From positions 1 through 58,102 of the forward strand of contig JAGBZD010000033.1 in assembly GCA_017628395.1 (NCBI GenBank): a stretch of 58,102 nucleotides of DNA. Reading direction: 5' to 3'. Position 1 is the first letter of the stretch. Each line of letters opens with the position of its first letter. Below are positions 50,406-58,102 of this stretch, in pieces. The translations under genes and the position numbers were made by a program. This DNA comes from Paludibacteraceae bacterium (lineage in GTDB: Bacteria; Bacteroidota; Bacteroidia; Bacteroidales; Paludibacteraceae). The notes below the pieces were generated by a model. It was not told where the DNA came from and searched no databases. It saw only the letters and a program-made list of their open reading frames with translations.

Positions 50406-52166
50406 TTATTTTTTAATTTGTTTTTCTGCCAGCAGTTCATTCAGTTTGTTTTGATAATCTTTAAAGCTTTCTGAATGGAACTCACTATAGTTCATTTGTT
50501 TACAGATATTGATTATGCGTTTGAAATAGTCGCTCACATCCAAGAAGTTGTTAAAGTCATAGTCATGATTACAGATGTCGATCACGAGGTCTAACATATA
50601 CTTCTGACGTTCGAGCGGGCAGACAGCATCAATCTTATCGAAGGCATCTTGTTGGAGGATAACAAAGTCCACCACTTCCGATTTCCAGAAAGTTTCATGA
50701 TAATCAACAGGCACGCCATCGTCACCCAAGATGTTGATTTGTTCTTGCACTTCTTTACCTCTTTGCAACAAGGTTTTGATTTCATTTACCTTTTGTGTCC
50801 AGTCAGGTGAAATAATCTTAGAGATATATTCTTCAAACTCCGGATACTCGATGTATTTAGAATAACTATCAATAGGATTAACAGCCGGATAGCGTTTACG
50901 GTCAGCACGGTTTTGTTCAAGCGCATAGAAGCAACGAGCAGCCTTCTTGGTTCCTTCAGTTACAGGCTCCTTCAAGTTACCCCCTGCAGGAGACACAGTA
51001 CCAATGAAAGTGATAGAACCGGTAGCGCCATTCTTGAGGTGTACATATCCTGCACGGCTATAGAAAGCACCAATGATGGCTGAAAGGTCCATTGGGAAAG
51101 CATCTTGCCCCGGAAGTTCCTCCATACGGTTAGACATTTCGCGAAGTGCTTGTGCCCAACGTGAGGTAGAGTCGGCCATGAGCAAGACTTTGAGTCCCAT
51201 TGCACGATAGTATTCTGCAATGGTCATTGCTGTGTAAACAGAAGCCTCGCGTGAAGCCACAGGCATGTTGGATGTATTAGCAATAATGATGGTACGTTCC
51301 ATCAATTTGCGTCCTGTGTGTGGGTCTTCCAATTCAGGGAATTCAACGAATATTTCCACCACCTCATTAGCACGTTCACCACAAGCCGCCATGATAACGA
51401 TGTCGGCATCGGCTTGTTTAGAAATAGCATGTTGCAATACAGTTTTTCCGGTACCGAAAGGACCAGGGATAAAGCCTGTACCACCTTCTACGATTGGATT
51501 GACCGTATCGATGGTTCTCACCCCTGTTTCCAACAAACGGAATGGTCTTGGTTTGTCAGTGTGCACGAGTATAGCCTTCTTCACCGGCCATTTTTGAATC
51601 ATATTGATTTCATGGTCAGCACCATCTTCGTCTGTGATTACAGCAATGGTGTCGTGAATGGTGTATTGTCCGGCTGCTGCAACCGATTTAACGGTGTATG
51701 TACCTTCCATTACGAAAGGAACCATAATCTTATGTGGTTGGAAGTTTTCTTCCACCTCACCCAACCATGATGCAGCTTCCACTTTGTCACCCACTTGTGC
51801 CAAAGGTTTGAAGTCCCAAAGTTTTTCATTATCTAGTGGGAAGTTATATTCTCCACGTTTCAAGAAGACTCCGGTCAATTTGTCAAGGTCGTTTTGCAAT
51901 CCGTCATAGTTGCGTGAAAGCATACCCGGACCGAGTGTCACTTCCAACATGTGACCGGTAAATTCCACTTCATTGCCTACTTTCAGTCCACGTGTGCTTT
52001 CAAAAACTTGCACGAAGACATTGTCGCCATTGACTTTTAATACCTCGGCCATGAGTTTTACTTCTCCGAGCGAGATATAGCAAATTTCGTTTTGCGCTAC
52101 AGGTCCATCCACTCCCACAGTCACGAGGTTGGAGATAATCCCTTTTACTTTTCCTTTTGTTGCCAT
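50406..52166 (-). CDS. atpA: V-type ATPase catalytic subunit A
   Basis: Catalytic subunit of the A3B3 head, 586 aa. The N-terminal beta barrel is 'VTVGVDGPVAQNEICYI'. A non-homologous bulge domain (about 115-200) distinguishes it from F-type beta. The P-loop is 'IPGPFGTGKTVLQHAI', the catalytic-Glu region is 'IVIMAACGERANEVVEIFVEFPEL', and 'LLMADSTSRWAQALREMSNRMEELPG' follows. Slightly shorter than E. hirae NtpA (593). Central gene of the operon. Confidence 0.95.
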   Translation of the reverse strand: MATKGKVKGIISNLVTVGVDGPVAQNEICYISLGEVKLMAEVLKVNGDNVFVQVFESTRGLKVGNEVEFTGHMLEVTLGPGMLSRNYDGLQNDLDKLTGVFLKRGEYNFPLDNEKLWDFKPLAQVGDKVEAASWLGEVEENFQPHKIMVPFVMEGTYTVKSVAAAGQYTIHDTIAVITDEDGADHEINMIQKWPVKKAILVHTDKPRPFRLLETGVRTIDTVNPIVEGGTGFIPGPFGTGKTVLQHAISKQADADIVIMAACGERANEVVEIFVEFPELEDPHTGRKLMERTIIIANTSNMPVASREASVYTAMTIAEYYRAMGLKVLLMADSTSRWAQALREMSNRMEELPGQDAFPMDLSAIIGAFYSRAGYVHLKNGATGSITFIGTVSPAGGNLKEPVTEGTKKAARCFYALEQNRADRKRYPAVNPIDSYSKYIEYPEFEEYISKIISPDWTQKVNEIKTLLQRGKEVQEQINILGDDGVPVDYHETFWKSEVVDFVILQQDAFDKIDAVCPLERQKYMLDLVIDICNHDYDFNNFLDVSDYFKRIINICKQMNYSEFHSESFKDYQNKLNELLAEKQIKK

Positions 52167-52214
52167 ATTATGGATTTTTATTATTTCTATTCAATGTTAA
52201 TTTTTGGAGGTGTA

Positions 52215-53045
52215 TTACTGGAACTTTACTTCTTTTTTGAAGTCATCCATCATGTCTTGGAACACTTTTCTTCCCTTTTCTGTTGTGAGTCCGTCCCAAC
52301 GTTGGAGCAATTCACATTGCAACCAAAAAGCAAGAATCTTTTCCACAGAGAACGGACACATAAGAATGTGTTCTTCAAGCCAATTCCACTTCAGAGCATC
52401 CAACTTCTTTTCTCTTTCGAGCAAATCTGCCATCTCTGCTATGCGTGCCACGTCTTCATACTGTTCAAACAAATCTGCCACATCAAAGTCCCTGGCATTA
52501 CTTGTTCGTAAGTTTTTAGCCACTTCGTTGTTGCCCACCACACGTCTTTTCAAGTCCCAGCCTTGCTTCTTACACGTGATTGCCACCAACACATTGTTCA
52601 AATTCAAATTAAACTCAAACCATGCTGCCAAAAACTTATTCTTGCATGCCATAGCACACGCATAGTATTCTGTTGCCAAAACATCCTCCATGAGGAGCTC
52701 TTGTTGGTTGTCTGCATATTTGGCATTAAACGCTTGAAAGTAGGTCAAAAGTGTCTTTGGGGCTTTTCTTTTCTCCGTCACTTTGCCTTCCTCTTCGTAA
52801 GCTGCCTTCCAAGCATTCCAATCCTCCTCTGTCATCACCGCCAAAGGATGTGGTTCTTCTTCCCTTCCCTGCAACAATGCCAAGAGGTGTTGATTGTCAT
52901 ATTTCATACGGAGCAACTGAAACAGGTACAGGTCTTTCTTTGAAAGCACACCTTCCAATTCTGCCGCCAGGTCTGTCATAGACAAAACCTTCGTATCCGA
53001 CAAATGAATATCAGCCAATCCGGCAATGGTATAATAATAATTCAT
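52215..53045 (-). CDS. DUF2764 family protein, V-ATPase operon
   Basis: About 276 aa, largely helical. The start 'MNYYYTIAGLADIHLSDTKVLSMTD' is typical of DUF2764, found almost only in Bacteroidota and spirochaete V-ATPase operons between subunits E and A. No subunit C/d gene is found elsewhere in the operon, so this protein may serve as its functional counterpart linking stalk and rotor. That is inference from position and helical content. The ATG at 53045 is preferred over a TTG at 53069. Confidence 0.8.
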   Translation of the reverse strand: MNYYYTIAGLADIHLSDTKVLSMTDLAAELEGVLSKKDLYLFQLLRMKYDNQHLLALLQGREEEPHPLAVMTEEDWNAWKAAYEEEGKVTEKRKAPKTLLTYFQAFNAKYADNQQELLMEDVLATEYYACAMACKNKFLAAWFEFNLNLNNVLVAITCKKQGWDLKRRVVGNNEVAKNLRTSNARDFDVADLFEQYEDVARIAEMADLLEREKKLDALKWNWLEEHILMCPFSVEKILAFWLQCELLQRWDGLTTEKGRKVFQDMMDDFKKEVKFQ

Positions 53046-53097
53046 GGTGTAATCTTTACCTTTAAGCAATCTTTATTTTCCAAGACTCTCCACGTTC

Positions 53098-53697
53098 TTA
53101 TTTGCCGGCAAAAAGCATTTCCACCAATTTCGGACGCAAGAATGCCTTGAAGTATGCTTCAAATTCTGCATCTCCGAAAGTCACCTTATAGGAACCATCT
53201 GCAGGCATGATGGCAAATTCAGCTGCCATTTTCTTTACTTCTGTAATCTTCACGCCCTTATCCAAGAGTTCTTTCACATTTGCTGCAAAATAATCGGTGA
53301 GTTGTTGTGCTTCTTTGGCTTGAATCTCCACATTGCCGTTTTGTGCCCATTGTTTGGTCAAATCAGCAATTACGCCTCTCAAGAAATCAGGATTACTGGT
53401 TGCATCTTTCACACATCCTTCCACCACTTTATTGCAGATAAGGTCAGTGACTTCTGTTTTCAGCGCATTAAGAGCTTGTTTTGCAAACAGTTCTAATTCT
53501 GCTTTTGTGTTTCGCTCAATATCTTCTGCTTTCTTTTGCGCTGCCAAAACGATTTGTTCTGCTTCTTTTTGTGCCTTACCAATCGTTTCTTCTGCTTTTG
53601 CATTAGCTTCCGCCACAATCTTTGCAGCCTCTTGGTTTCCTTTTTCTACGCCTTCGGTGTAGATCTTTTCAGTAAGTTCTTGAAGTGTTGTATTCAT
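53098..53697 (-). CDS. atpE: V-type ATPase subunit E (peripheral stalk)
   Basis: About 199 aa from the ATG at 53697 (MNTTLQELTEKIYTEG). A long alanine-, lysine- and glutamate-rich N-terminal coiled coil ('AEANAKAEETIGKAQKEAEQIVLAAQKKAEDI') is followed by a globular C-terminal domain ('YKVTFGDAEFEAYFKAFLRPKLVEMLF'). It forms the stator stalk that holds the A3B3 head. A partner subunit G/H is not evident nearby. First V-ATPase gene, 57 nt after the lipoprotein gene. Confidence 0.88.
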   Translation of the reverse strand: MNTTLQELTEKIYTEGVEKGNQEAAKIVAEANAKAEETIGKAQKEAEQIVLAAQKKAEDIERNTKAELELFAKQALNALKTEVTDLICNKVVEGCVKDATSNPDFLRGVIADLTKQWAQNGNVEIQAKEAQQLTDYFAANVKELLDKGVKITEVKKMAAEFAIMPADGSYKVTFGDAEFEAYFKAFLRPKLVEMLFAGK

Positions 53698-53754
53698 TAC
53701 TCTCTGCTTTATATGATTATTTTCAATTTTTATTTCCAAATTCTGCAGGATGGA

Positions 53755-55089
53755 CTATTTTACAAAATCCATCTCATTTAATTTCGTCCGCCACACATCA
53801 CTATAAATTCTGGTTTTAGTCTTACCCCCAACAAGATAAATATAGTGTTTTTCATCCACAATGACGGACGGACAATTGCGTGGCTCATAACCTTCGGGAT
53901 AACGATTAAAGAGGGTGTCAGGCACACTCCAGTTCAGCCCTTCATCCATTGACTCAAACAATTGCCCTCCGATACCATCGTTTTCTTCATCCACTCCGCC
54001 AAACATCAAGAGCTTGTCGCCATACTGCACCACAGCAGCACCGGTCAAGTTCATAAAGTCGGGTTGCTCCACAGAATAATCAATCCACAATTTCCCGTTT
54101 TCTGTACACCATCTCGTGTTCAATGTTCTGCCATTCTCTGACACTCCTCCCATAACCATTGCTTTCTCTGTTTTGGTACGCGAGAAGAAAGTCACGGCCG
54201 CATATTCTGCCACAGGGAAATCAGTTGGCATTTCGGTCTCTGCCACCCAATTCACACCATCCACGGTACAGGCAAAATAGTTTTTGGCATCATCCGCCTT
54301 CACCGTTGCCCACAATGCGTTTCGGAATGGGAACAATAGATTGATAAAACGTACGTCACTCGTTGTTTGTGCCACCCATGCCTGTCCATTTTCCGACACA
54401 AAGAGCATGCCATCGCACACAACATAAAGTTTTTCACCGAATAACTGCGCCTGTCTGAAATCTACATCATTCGGCAAACCATTTATCAAAACTTCAGTCC
54501 ACACCTTTGCATCTGCTGATGTGTACAAATAGTTGCGCAAGCCATTGCTCACCAACCAACAAAACATGCCTTCTTTGCGAAACAATTTTTGCGAACTACC
54601 CTCGCGTGTCGAAATTTTATCACACATCTTTTCCCACACATACAAGTCAGGATTCACCTGATGCACATTCACCGTGATGATGTATTCTTTACTATCCACC
54701 CCATTTGCGGCAAAGTTAAGCAAGCGCATCGGTTGGCGGGTAAAGTCAATCGTGTCTTTATTGCCCAAATAGATGGTGTCATCCTCCACAAAAAGCAACG
54801 AAGCTGCCGTACTGGCAAAGCTAAACTTCGGAATCACACTATCAATGCGGGTTTGATAGGGCAACGAGTCAGTGTTATACACCAAACCATTGTCTTGATC
54901 TATGGTAAATACTGCTTTTTCCAGATGGGGAACACTGTCATTTTTCTCAAATTGGAAAGAAAGTAAACGTGGGTCATCCGACACTTCCACATCCGAACTG
55001 CTTTCACCCAAACAAGCCGTCATTCCCACCAAGATTACCATCATGAGGGCAATAACAACCATCCTATTTTTATGTCTTTTAAATGCCAT
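53755..55089 (-). CDS. DUF6242-type lipoprotein
   Basis: About 444 aa from the ATG at 55089. The lipoprotein signal peptide 'MVVIALMMVILVGMTACLG' carries a lipobox GMTAC. A beta-rich N-terminal domain (about 40-145) is followed by a kelch/BNR-like propeller with repeated 'L(Y/F)TSADAKVW', 'LFVSENGQAWV', 'ACTVDGVNWV' and 'LFESMDEGLNW' Asp/Trp boxes. This fits DUF6242 of Bacteroidota. It is first in the unit that continues into the V-ATPase genes, with its own strong promoter. Function unknown; probably exposed on the outer membrane. Confidence 0.78.
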   Translation of the reverse strand: MAFKRHKNRMVVIALMMVILVGMTACLGESSSDVEVSDDPRLLSFQFEKNDSVPHLEKAVFTIDQDNGLVYNTDSLPYQTRIDSVIPKFSFASTAASLLFVEDDTIYLGNKDTIDFTRQPMRLLNFAANGVDSKEYIITVNVHQVNPDLYVWEKMCDKISTREGSSQKLFRKEGMFCWLVSNGLRNYLYTSADAKVWTEVLINGLPNDVDFRQAQLFGEKLYVVCDGMLFVSENGQAWVAQTTSDVRFINLLFPFRNALWATVKADDAKNYFACTVDGVNWVAETEMPTDFPVAEYAAVTFFSRTKTEKAMVMGGVSENGRTLNTRWCTENGKLWIDYSVEQPDFMNLTGAAVVQYGDKLLMFGGVDEENDGIGGQLFESMDEGLNWSVPDTLFNRYPEGYEPRNCPSVIVDEKHYIYLVGGKTKTRIYSDVWRTKLNEMDFVK

Positions 55090-55113
55090 TTTATTCAAGA
55101 TTCTAATTCCGAG

Positions 55114-55145
55114 CAAAGATAACACAAAGCAACTAAAATAGCAAA
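55114..55145 (-). promoter_or_regulatory. Promoter of the lipoprotein / V-ATPase operon
   Basis: On the minus strand TTTG (55142-55145), 20 nt, TATCTTTG (55114-55121) is a full Bacteroidota consensus 25 nt before the ATG. No other strong promoter was seen before subunit E. Confidence 0.72.
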
Positions 55146-55224
55146 TATATACAGGGCTTATTTCTACCTAAAATGAAGAGCTTATGAGGTAATAACGATC
55201 GGAGGCAATGGAGATATAACAACA

Positions 55225-55256
55225 AGAGACTGACCGGATATGCACAGTCAGCCTCT
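55225..55256 (-). terminator. Terminator hairpin after pheT
   Basis: On the minus strand AGAGGCTGAC pairs with GTCAGTCTCT (10 bp with one G-U) around a 12-nt loop, followed by TGTTGTTAT. It lies 35 nt beyond the pheT stop. Confidence 0.65.
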
Positions 55257-55258
55257 TT

Positions 55259-55280
55259 GTAGGTTATTAGTAGGTTATTA
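55259..55280. repeat. Two tandem 11-bp repeats (GTAGGTTATTA)
   Basis: Two exact copies of GTAGGTTATTA lie between the pheT stop and its terminator. They are the reverse complement of the units at 45625-45668, so inverted copies flank the V-ATPase gene cluster. Confidence 0.65.
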
Positions 55281-55290
55281 ATCTTTACTC

Positions 55291-57753
55291 CTAACGCAGT
55301 TTAGCATCAAATTGCGTTTCAAACGCTGTCTGAATACGCTTCATCACATTTTCAATTTGCTTATCATTCAGTGTCTTTTCGTTGTCTTGAAGCACAAAAT
55401 TAAGAGCATAGGATTTCTTTCCGGCCTCCAAGTTCTTGCCTTCATACACATCAAAGAGTGTCACCTCACGGAGCAATTTGCGTTCTGCTGCAAAGGCTGC
55501 CGCATGCAAGTCTGCATATTTAACATTTTTATCCACCAATAGAGCCAAGTCACGACGCACTTCTGGATACTTGGATATCTCACTATAACTCACCTTATGA
55601 TTACGTATTTCTTTCATAAGAGCGTTCCATTCCAAGTCTGCATAATACACCTCATTATCAATATCAAAGCCCTTACGCAACTTCTTACTTACAACACCCA
55701 CACACCCAAGCACACGCTTTGAAGCCGACACAATTTGCATTCCCTCTGCTATGAGTTCATTACCAAATGGTTCATAACGCAACGCCTTCACATTCACACC
55801 CAGACGACAGAGTACATTCTCCACATAAGCCTTGAGTTCATAGAAAGAGGTCTTTTCGTCCGCACGCATCCATGTTTGAGGTGCACGATTACCCGTAATC
55901 CACATAGCCAGATGGGCTTCTTCTGAATAGGCTGCCAAGGCCTTTTCCCCATCTTTCTTTTCTGCGTTGTAATGATAGCAGTTACCAAACTCATAAAACT
56001 TAAGGTCTGTGTTACGACGATTAGCATTATAGGCAATGCTTTCCAATCCGCCAAACAAGAGCGTCTGACGCATCACACCCAAATCATTACTCAAAGCATT
56101 CATAATCTTCACAGCATGTTCCACCGGATAGGTCTGAAGCTCTGCATAGTAAGAGAGTTTTGTGAGCGAATTATTGAGTATTTCATTAAAACCTTGTGCC
56201 GTTAATTGTTCTGACACTCTGTTCTGCAATTTATGACTATTAGGTTTTTTATCATAACTGAGACACGCATTCAGCTTATCTGAAATCTCCACATTATTGT
56301 AACCGTAAATACGCAAAATATCTTCAATCACATCCACATCACGTTGCACATCCACGCGATAGCGAGGCACTTCCAACTGATAAACTCCTTCTTTTTCTGA
56401 AAGAATCTTTATCTCCAAGGCAGTCAAAATGGTTTCAACTGCTTCTTTTCCGATTTCCTTTCCAATCAATTGATACACCTTATCCAAAGCAAGAGAAACA
56501 GGGAAATCCGACAACACTTCCGAATACACATCCACAGGTTCAGAAGCAATGGTTCCGCCGGCCACTTCTTGGATGAGCAATGCACAACGTTTCAAGATAT
56601 AAAGGGTATTATTGGGGTCACATCCTCGTTCATAGCGGAAACTTGCATCGGTATTGAGCCCGTGGCGACGCGCTGTTTTACGCACAGAAACGGGATCAAA
56701 ATAAGCACTTTCAATAAACACATTGGTTGTCTCTTCAGTCACTCCTGAATTAAGTCCACCAAACACACCGGCAATACACATCGGTTTGCATTCTCCATCA
56801 CAAATCATCAAGTCGGCCTCGTTCAATTCACGTTCCACTCCGTCTAAGGTAACGAAACGCGTGCCTTGTGGCGTAGTATCCACAATGATTTTTCCACCTG
56901 TAATATAATTTGCATCAAAAGCGTGCAGCGGTTGTCCCAGTTCGTGCATTACATAGTTTGTCACGTCCACAACATTATTGATAGGATTCAATCCGATAGA
57001 GCGCAAAGCGTTTTGCAACCACTCTGGAGATTCTTTCACGGTAACGCCTTTCACAGTCACACCTGAATAGCGAGGACATGCTTTTGGATTACGCACTTCC
57101 ACTGCTATTTCCAAATCATGATTATCCACCTTAAACGCATCTACCGACGGACGTGTCAATTGAATACCTTTTCCGTGTAATGCATAATAGGCTGCCAAGT
57201 CGCGAGCCACACCATAATGTGAAATAGCGTCTGCTCTGTTAGGCGTAATATCCACCTCTATCAACGTATCATCCTCCACATGGAAGTATTCCTTCGCGGG
57301 CATACCCACAGGAGTATCTGCTGGCAACACCATAATGCCATCATGTGATGTTCCAACCCCGATTTCATCTTCCGCACATATCATACCCAAAGATTCCACA
57401 CCACGTATTTTCGAACGCTTGATAGTAAAACTTTCCTCACCGGAATAAAGCACTGTTCCAACTGTAGCCACAATCACTTTCTGACCGGCTGCCACATTCG
57501 CAGCGCCACACACAATCTGCAGTGGCGACTCACCTCCCACATTAACGGTAGTTACATGCAGATGGTCTGAATTTTCGTGGTCAACACATGTCAGAACCTC
57601 ACCCACTACCAATCCTTCCAGACCACCCTTGATGGTTTGAACAGTCTCGATAGTACCCACTTCAAGGCCGATAGAGGTTAACACTTTTGATATTTCTTCC
57701 GGAGATTCGGATACGTTGATGTACTTTTTAAGCCAATTATACGATATATTCAT
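55291..57753 (-). CDS. pheT: Phenylalanine-tRNA ligase beta subunit
   Basis: Beta subunit of the alpha2-beta2 PheRS, 820 aa from the ATG at 57753 (MNISYNWLKKYINV). Domains in order: B1; the tRNA-binding EMAP-like domain ('VVGEVLTCVDHENSDHLHVTTVNVG', about 42-150); B3/B4 with the editing site; B5 DNA-binding-like fold; the inactive synthetase core (B6/B7); and the C-terminal anticodon-binding FDX-ACB domain ('YSEISKYPEVRRDLALLVD'). pheS is not in the window. It has its own promoter and terminator. The codon at 57798 is in frame but sits over the -7 box. Confidence 0.95.
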   Translation of the reverse strand: MNISYNWLKKYINVSESPEEISKVLTSIGLEVGTIETVQTIKGGLEGLVVGEVLTCVDHENSDHLHVTTVNVGGESPLQIVCGAANVAAGQKVIVATVGTVLYSGEESFTIKRSKIRGVESLGMICAEDEIGVGTSHDGIMVLPADTPVGMPAKEYFHVEDDTLIEVDITPNRADAISHYGVARDLAAYYALHGKGIQLTRPSVDAFKVDNHDLEIAVEVRNPKACPRYSGVTVKGVTVKESPEWLQNALRSIGLNPINNVVDVTNYVMHELGQPLHAFDANYITGGKIIVDTTPQGTRFVTLDGVERELNEADLMICDGECKPMCIAGVFGGLNSGVTEETTNVFIESAYFDPVSVRKTARRHGLNTDASFRYERGCDPNNTLYILKRCALLIQEVAGGTIASEPVDVYSEVLSDFPVSLALDKVYQLIGKEIGKEAVETILTALEIKILSEKEGVYQLEVPRYRVDVQRDVDVIEDILRIYGYNNVEISDKLNACLSYDKKPNSHKLQNRVSEQLTAQGFNEILNNSLTKLSYYAELQTYPVEHAVKIMNALSNDLGVMRQTLLFGGLESIAYNANRRNTDLKFYEFGNCYHYNAEKKDGEKALAAYSEEAHLAMWITGNRAPQTWMRADEKTSFYELKAYVENVLCRLGVNVKALRYEPFGNELIAEGMQIVSASKRVLGCVGVVSKKLRKGFDIDNEVYYADLEWNALMKEIRNHKVSYSEISKYPEVRRDLALLVDKNVKYADLHAAAFAAERKLLREVTLFDVYEGKNLEAGKKSYALNFVLQDNEKTLNDKQIENVMKRIQTAFETQFDAKLR

Positions 57754-57784
57754 TTCAACCTTTATTATATTCCTTTTCAATTTG

Positions 57785-57816
57785 CAAAGATAGTGCAAGG
57801 TGAGAGAAATGCCAAA
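57785..57816 (-). promoter_or_regulatory. Promoter of pheT
   Basis: On the minus strand TTTG (57813-57816), exactly 20 nt, TATCTTTG (57785-57792), 32 nt before the ATG. This promoter is also the first unit of the tandem repeat array. Confidence 0.75.
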
Positions 57817-58102
57817 TTTATTTGAGCATTTCCGAACCGCAGCCTATCTTGGCTGAAAGCAAAGATAGTGAAAACGAGCGAGAAATATGAAGTTTACTTC
57901 AATATTTTTCACAGCGAGTGAAGTATATCTTATTTAAAGATAGTGAAAGGCGAGCGAAGAAGCAAAAAAATAAACTCGTTTAATTTTTTTGATACTTCCG
58001 AGCCGCATCCTATCTTATTTAAAGATAGTGAAAACCGAAAGCAGAACAAAATAAAATTCATTTTATTTTTTATGCTGAGGTGCATCCTATCTTATTTAAA
58101 GA
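57786..58102. repeat. Tandem array of 75-85-bp promoter-bearing repeats
   Basis: Units begin AAAGATAGTG at 57786, 57861, 57936 and 58021, and a fifth starts at 58098 and leaves the window. Later units end CATCCTATCTTATTT, so unit borders form the palindrome CTATCTTATTTAAAGATAG. Each unit carries a TATCTTT box on the minus strand and an internal inverted repeat of different sequence, for example AAAATAAAAT/ATTTTATTTT. No coding sequence is present in this 349-nt region. Confidence 0.75.

Overview
The window looks like a Bacteroidales (phylum Bacteroidota) genome. Promoters match the TTTG / 19-20 nt / TAnnTTTG pattern of that phylum, Shine-Dalgarno sequences are mostly absent, and the families are typical of the group: DcaP-like porin, DUF4252, DUF3276, DUF5683, DUF6242, DUF2764-type V-ATPase and Bacteroides-type integrases. 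Genus cannot be fixed by eye. The left 29 kb has a GAG/CGC/GGC-rich, Rikenellaceae-like codon style. The right 12 kb uses GAA/GGA/AAA codons and looks more like Bacteroides or Prevotella.

Left chromosomal block (1-29.0 kb). About 860 nt of AT-rich non-coding DNA come first. A four-gene export operon follows on the minus strand (TolC, HlyD, two ABC-2 permeases, no ATPase in the cluster). Next are a porin and an ECF sigma / anti-sigma-like / outer-membrane protein / DUF4252 operon. Then come rubrerythrin, ettA-hisS, an S41 protease without its PDZ domain, dnaE-trxA, a DUF2007 protein, aroE / VTT membrane protein / mnmA, a PUR-alpha-like DUF3276 protein, a CPBP protease, and a parA-parB-DUF5683-lytic transglycosylase-mnmE run.

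Mobile region (about 29.06 to 44.2-45.3 kb). It opens with a zinc-finger/four-HTH protein and an integrase cut off at its catalytic box. It continues with an AT-rich cargo (membrane protein, Mrr-type nuclease, DUF4145 relic, PIN_8 nuclease) and a ten-residue integrase N-terminus relic. A mobilization module follows: membrane coiled-coil protein, MobP-type relaxase, MobC-like protein, probable oriT and DUF3408 protein. Then come two small HTH proteins, a tRNA/tmRNA-like structured RNA, a HigBA toxin-antitoxin pair with a visible operator, a 186-bp inverted repeat and an HNH-like gene. Two tandem integrases follow, the second broken by an internal deletion. A small unknown gene and an HD-domain gene lie at the right edge. 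The region reads as a mobilizable element that has lost and gained pieces several times and carries nuclease-type, probably anti-phage, cargo.

Right block (45.7-58.1 kb). A minus-strand operon encodes a DUF6242 lipoprotein and then a bacterial V-type ATPase (E, DUF2764, A, B, a SugE-like SMR exporter, D, I, K). pheT lies upstream with its own promoter and a tandem array of promoter-bearing repeats. The abrupt change of codon style across the mobile region raises the possibility that two genomes were joined through a shared element.
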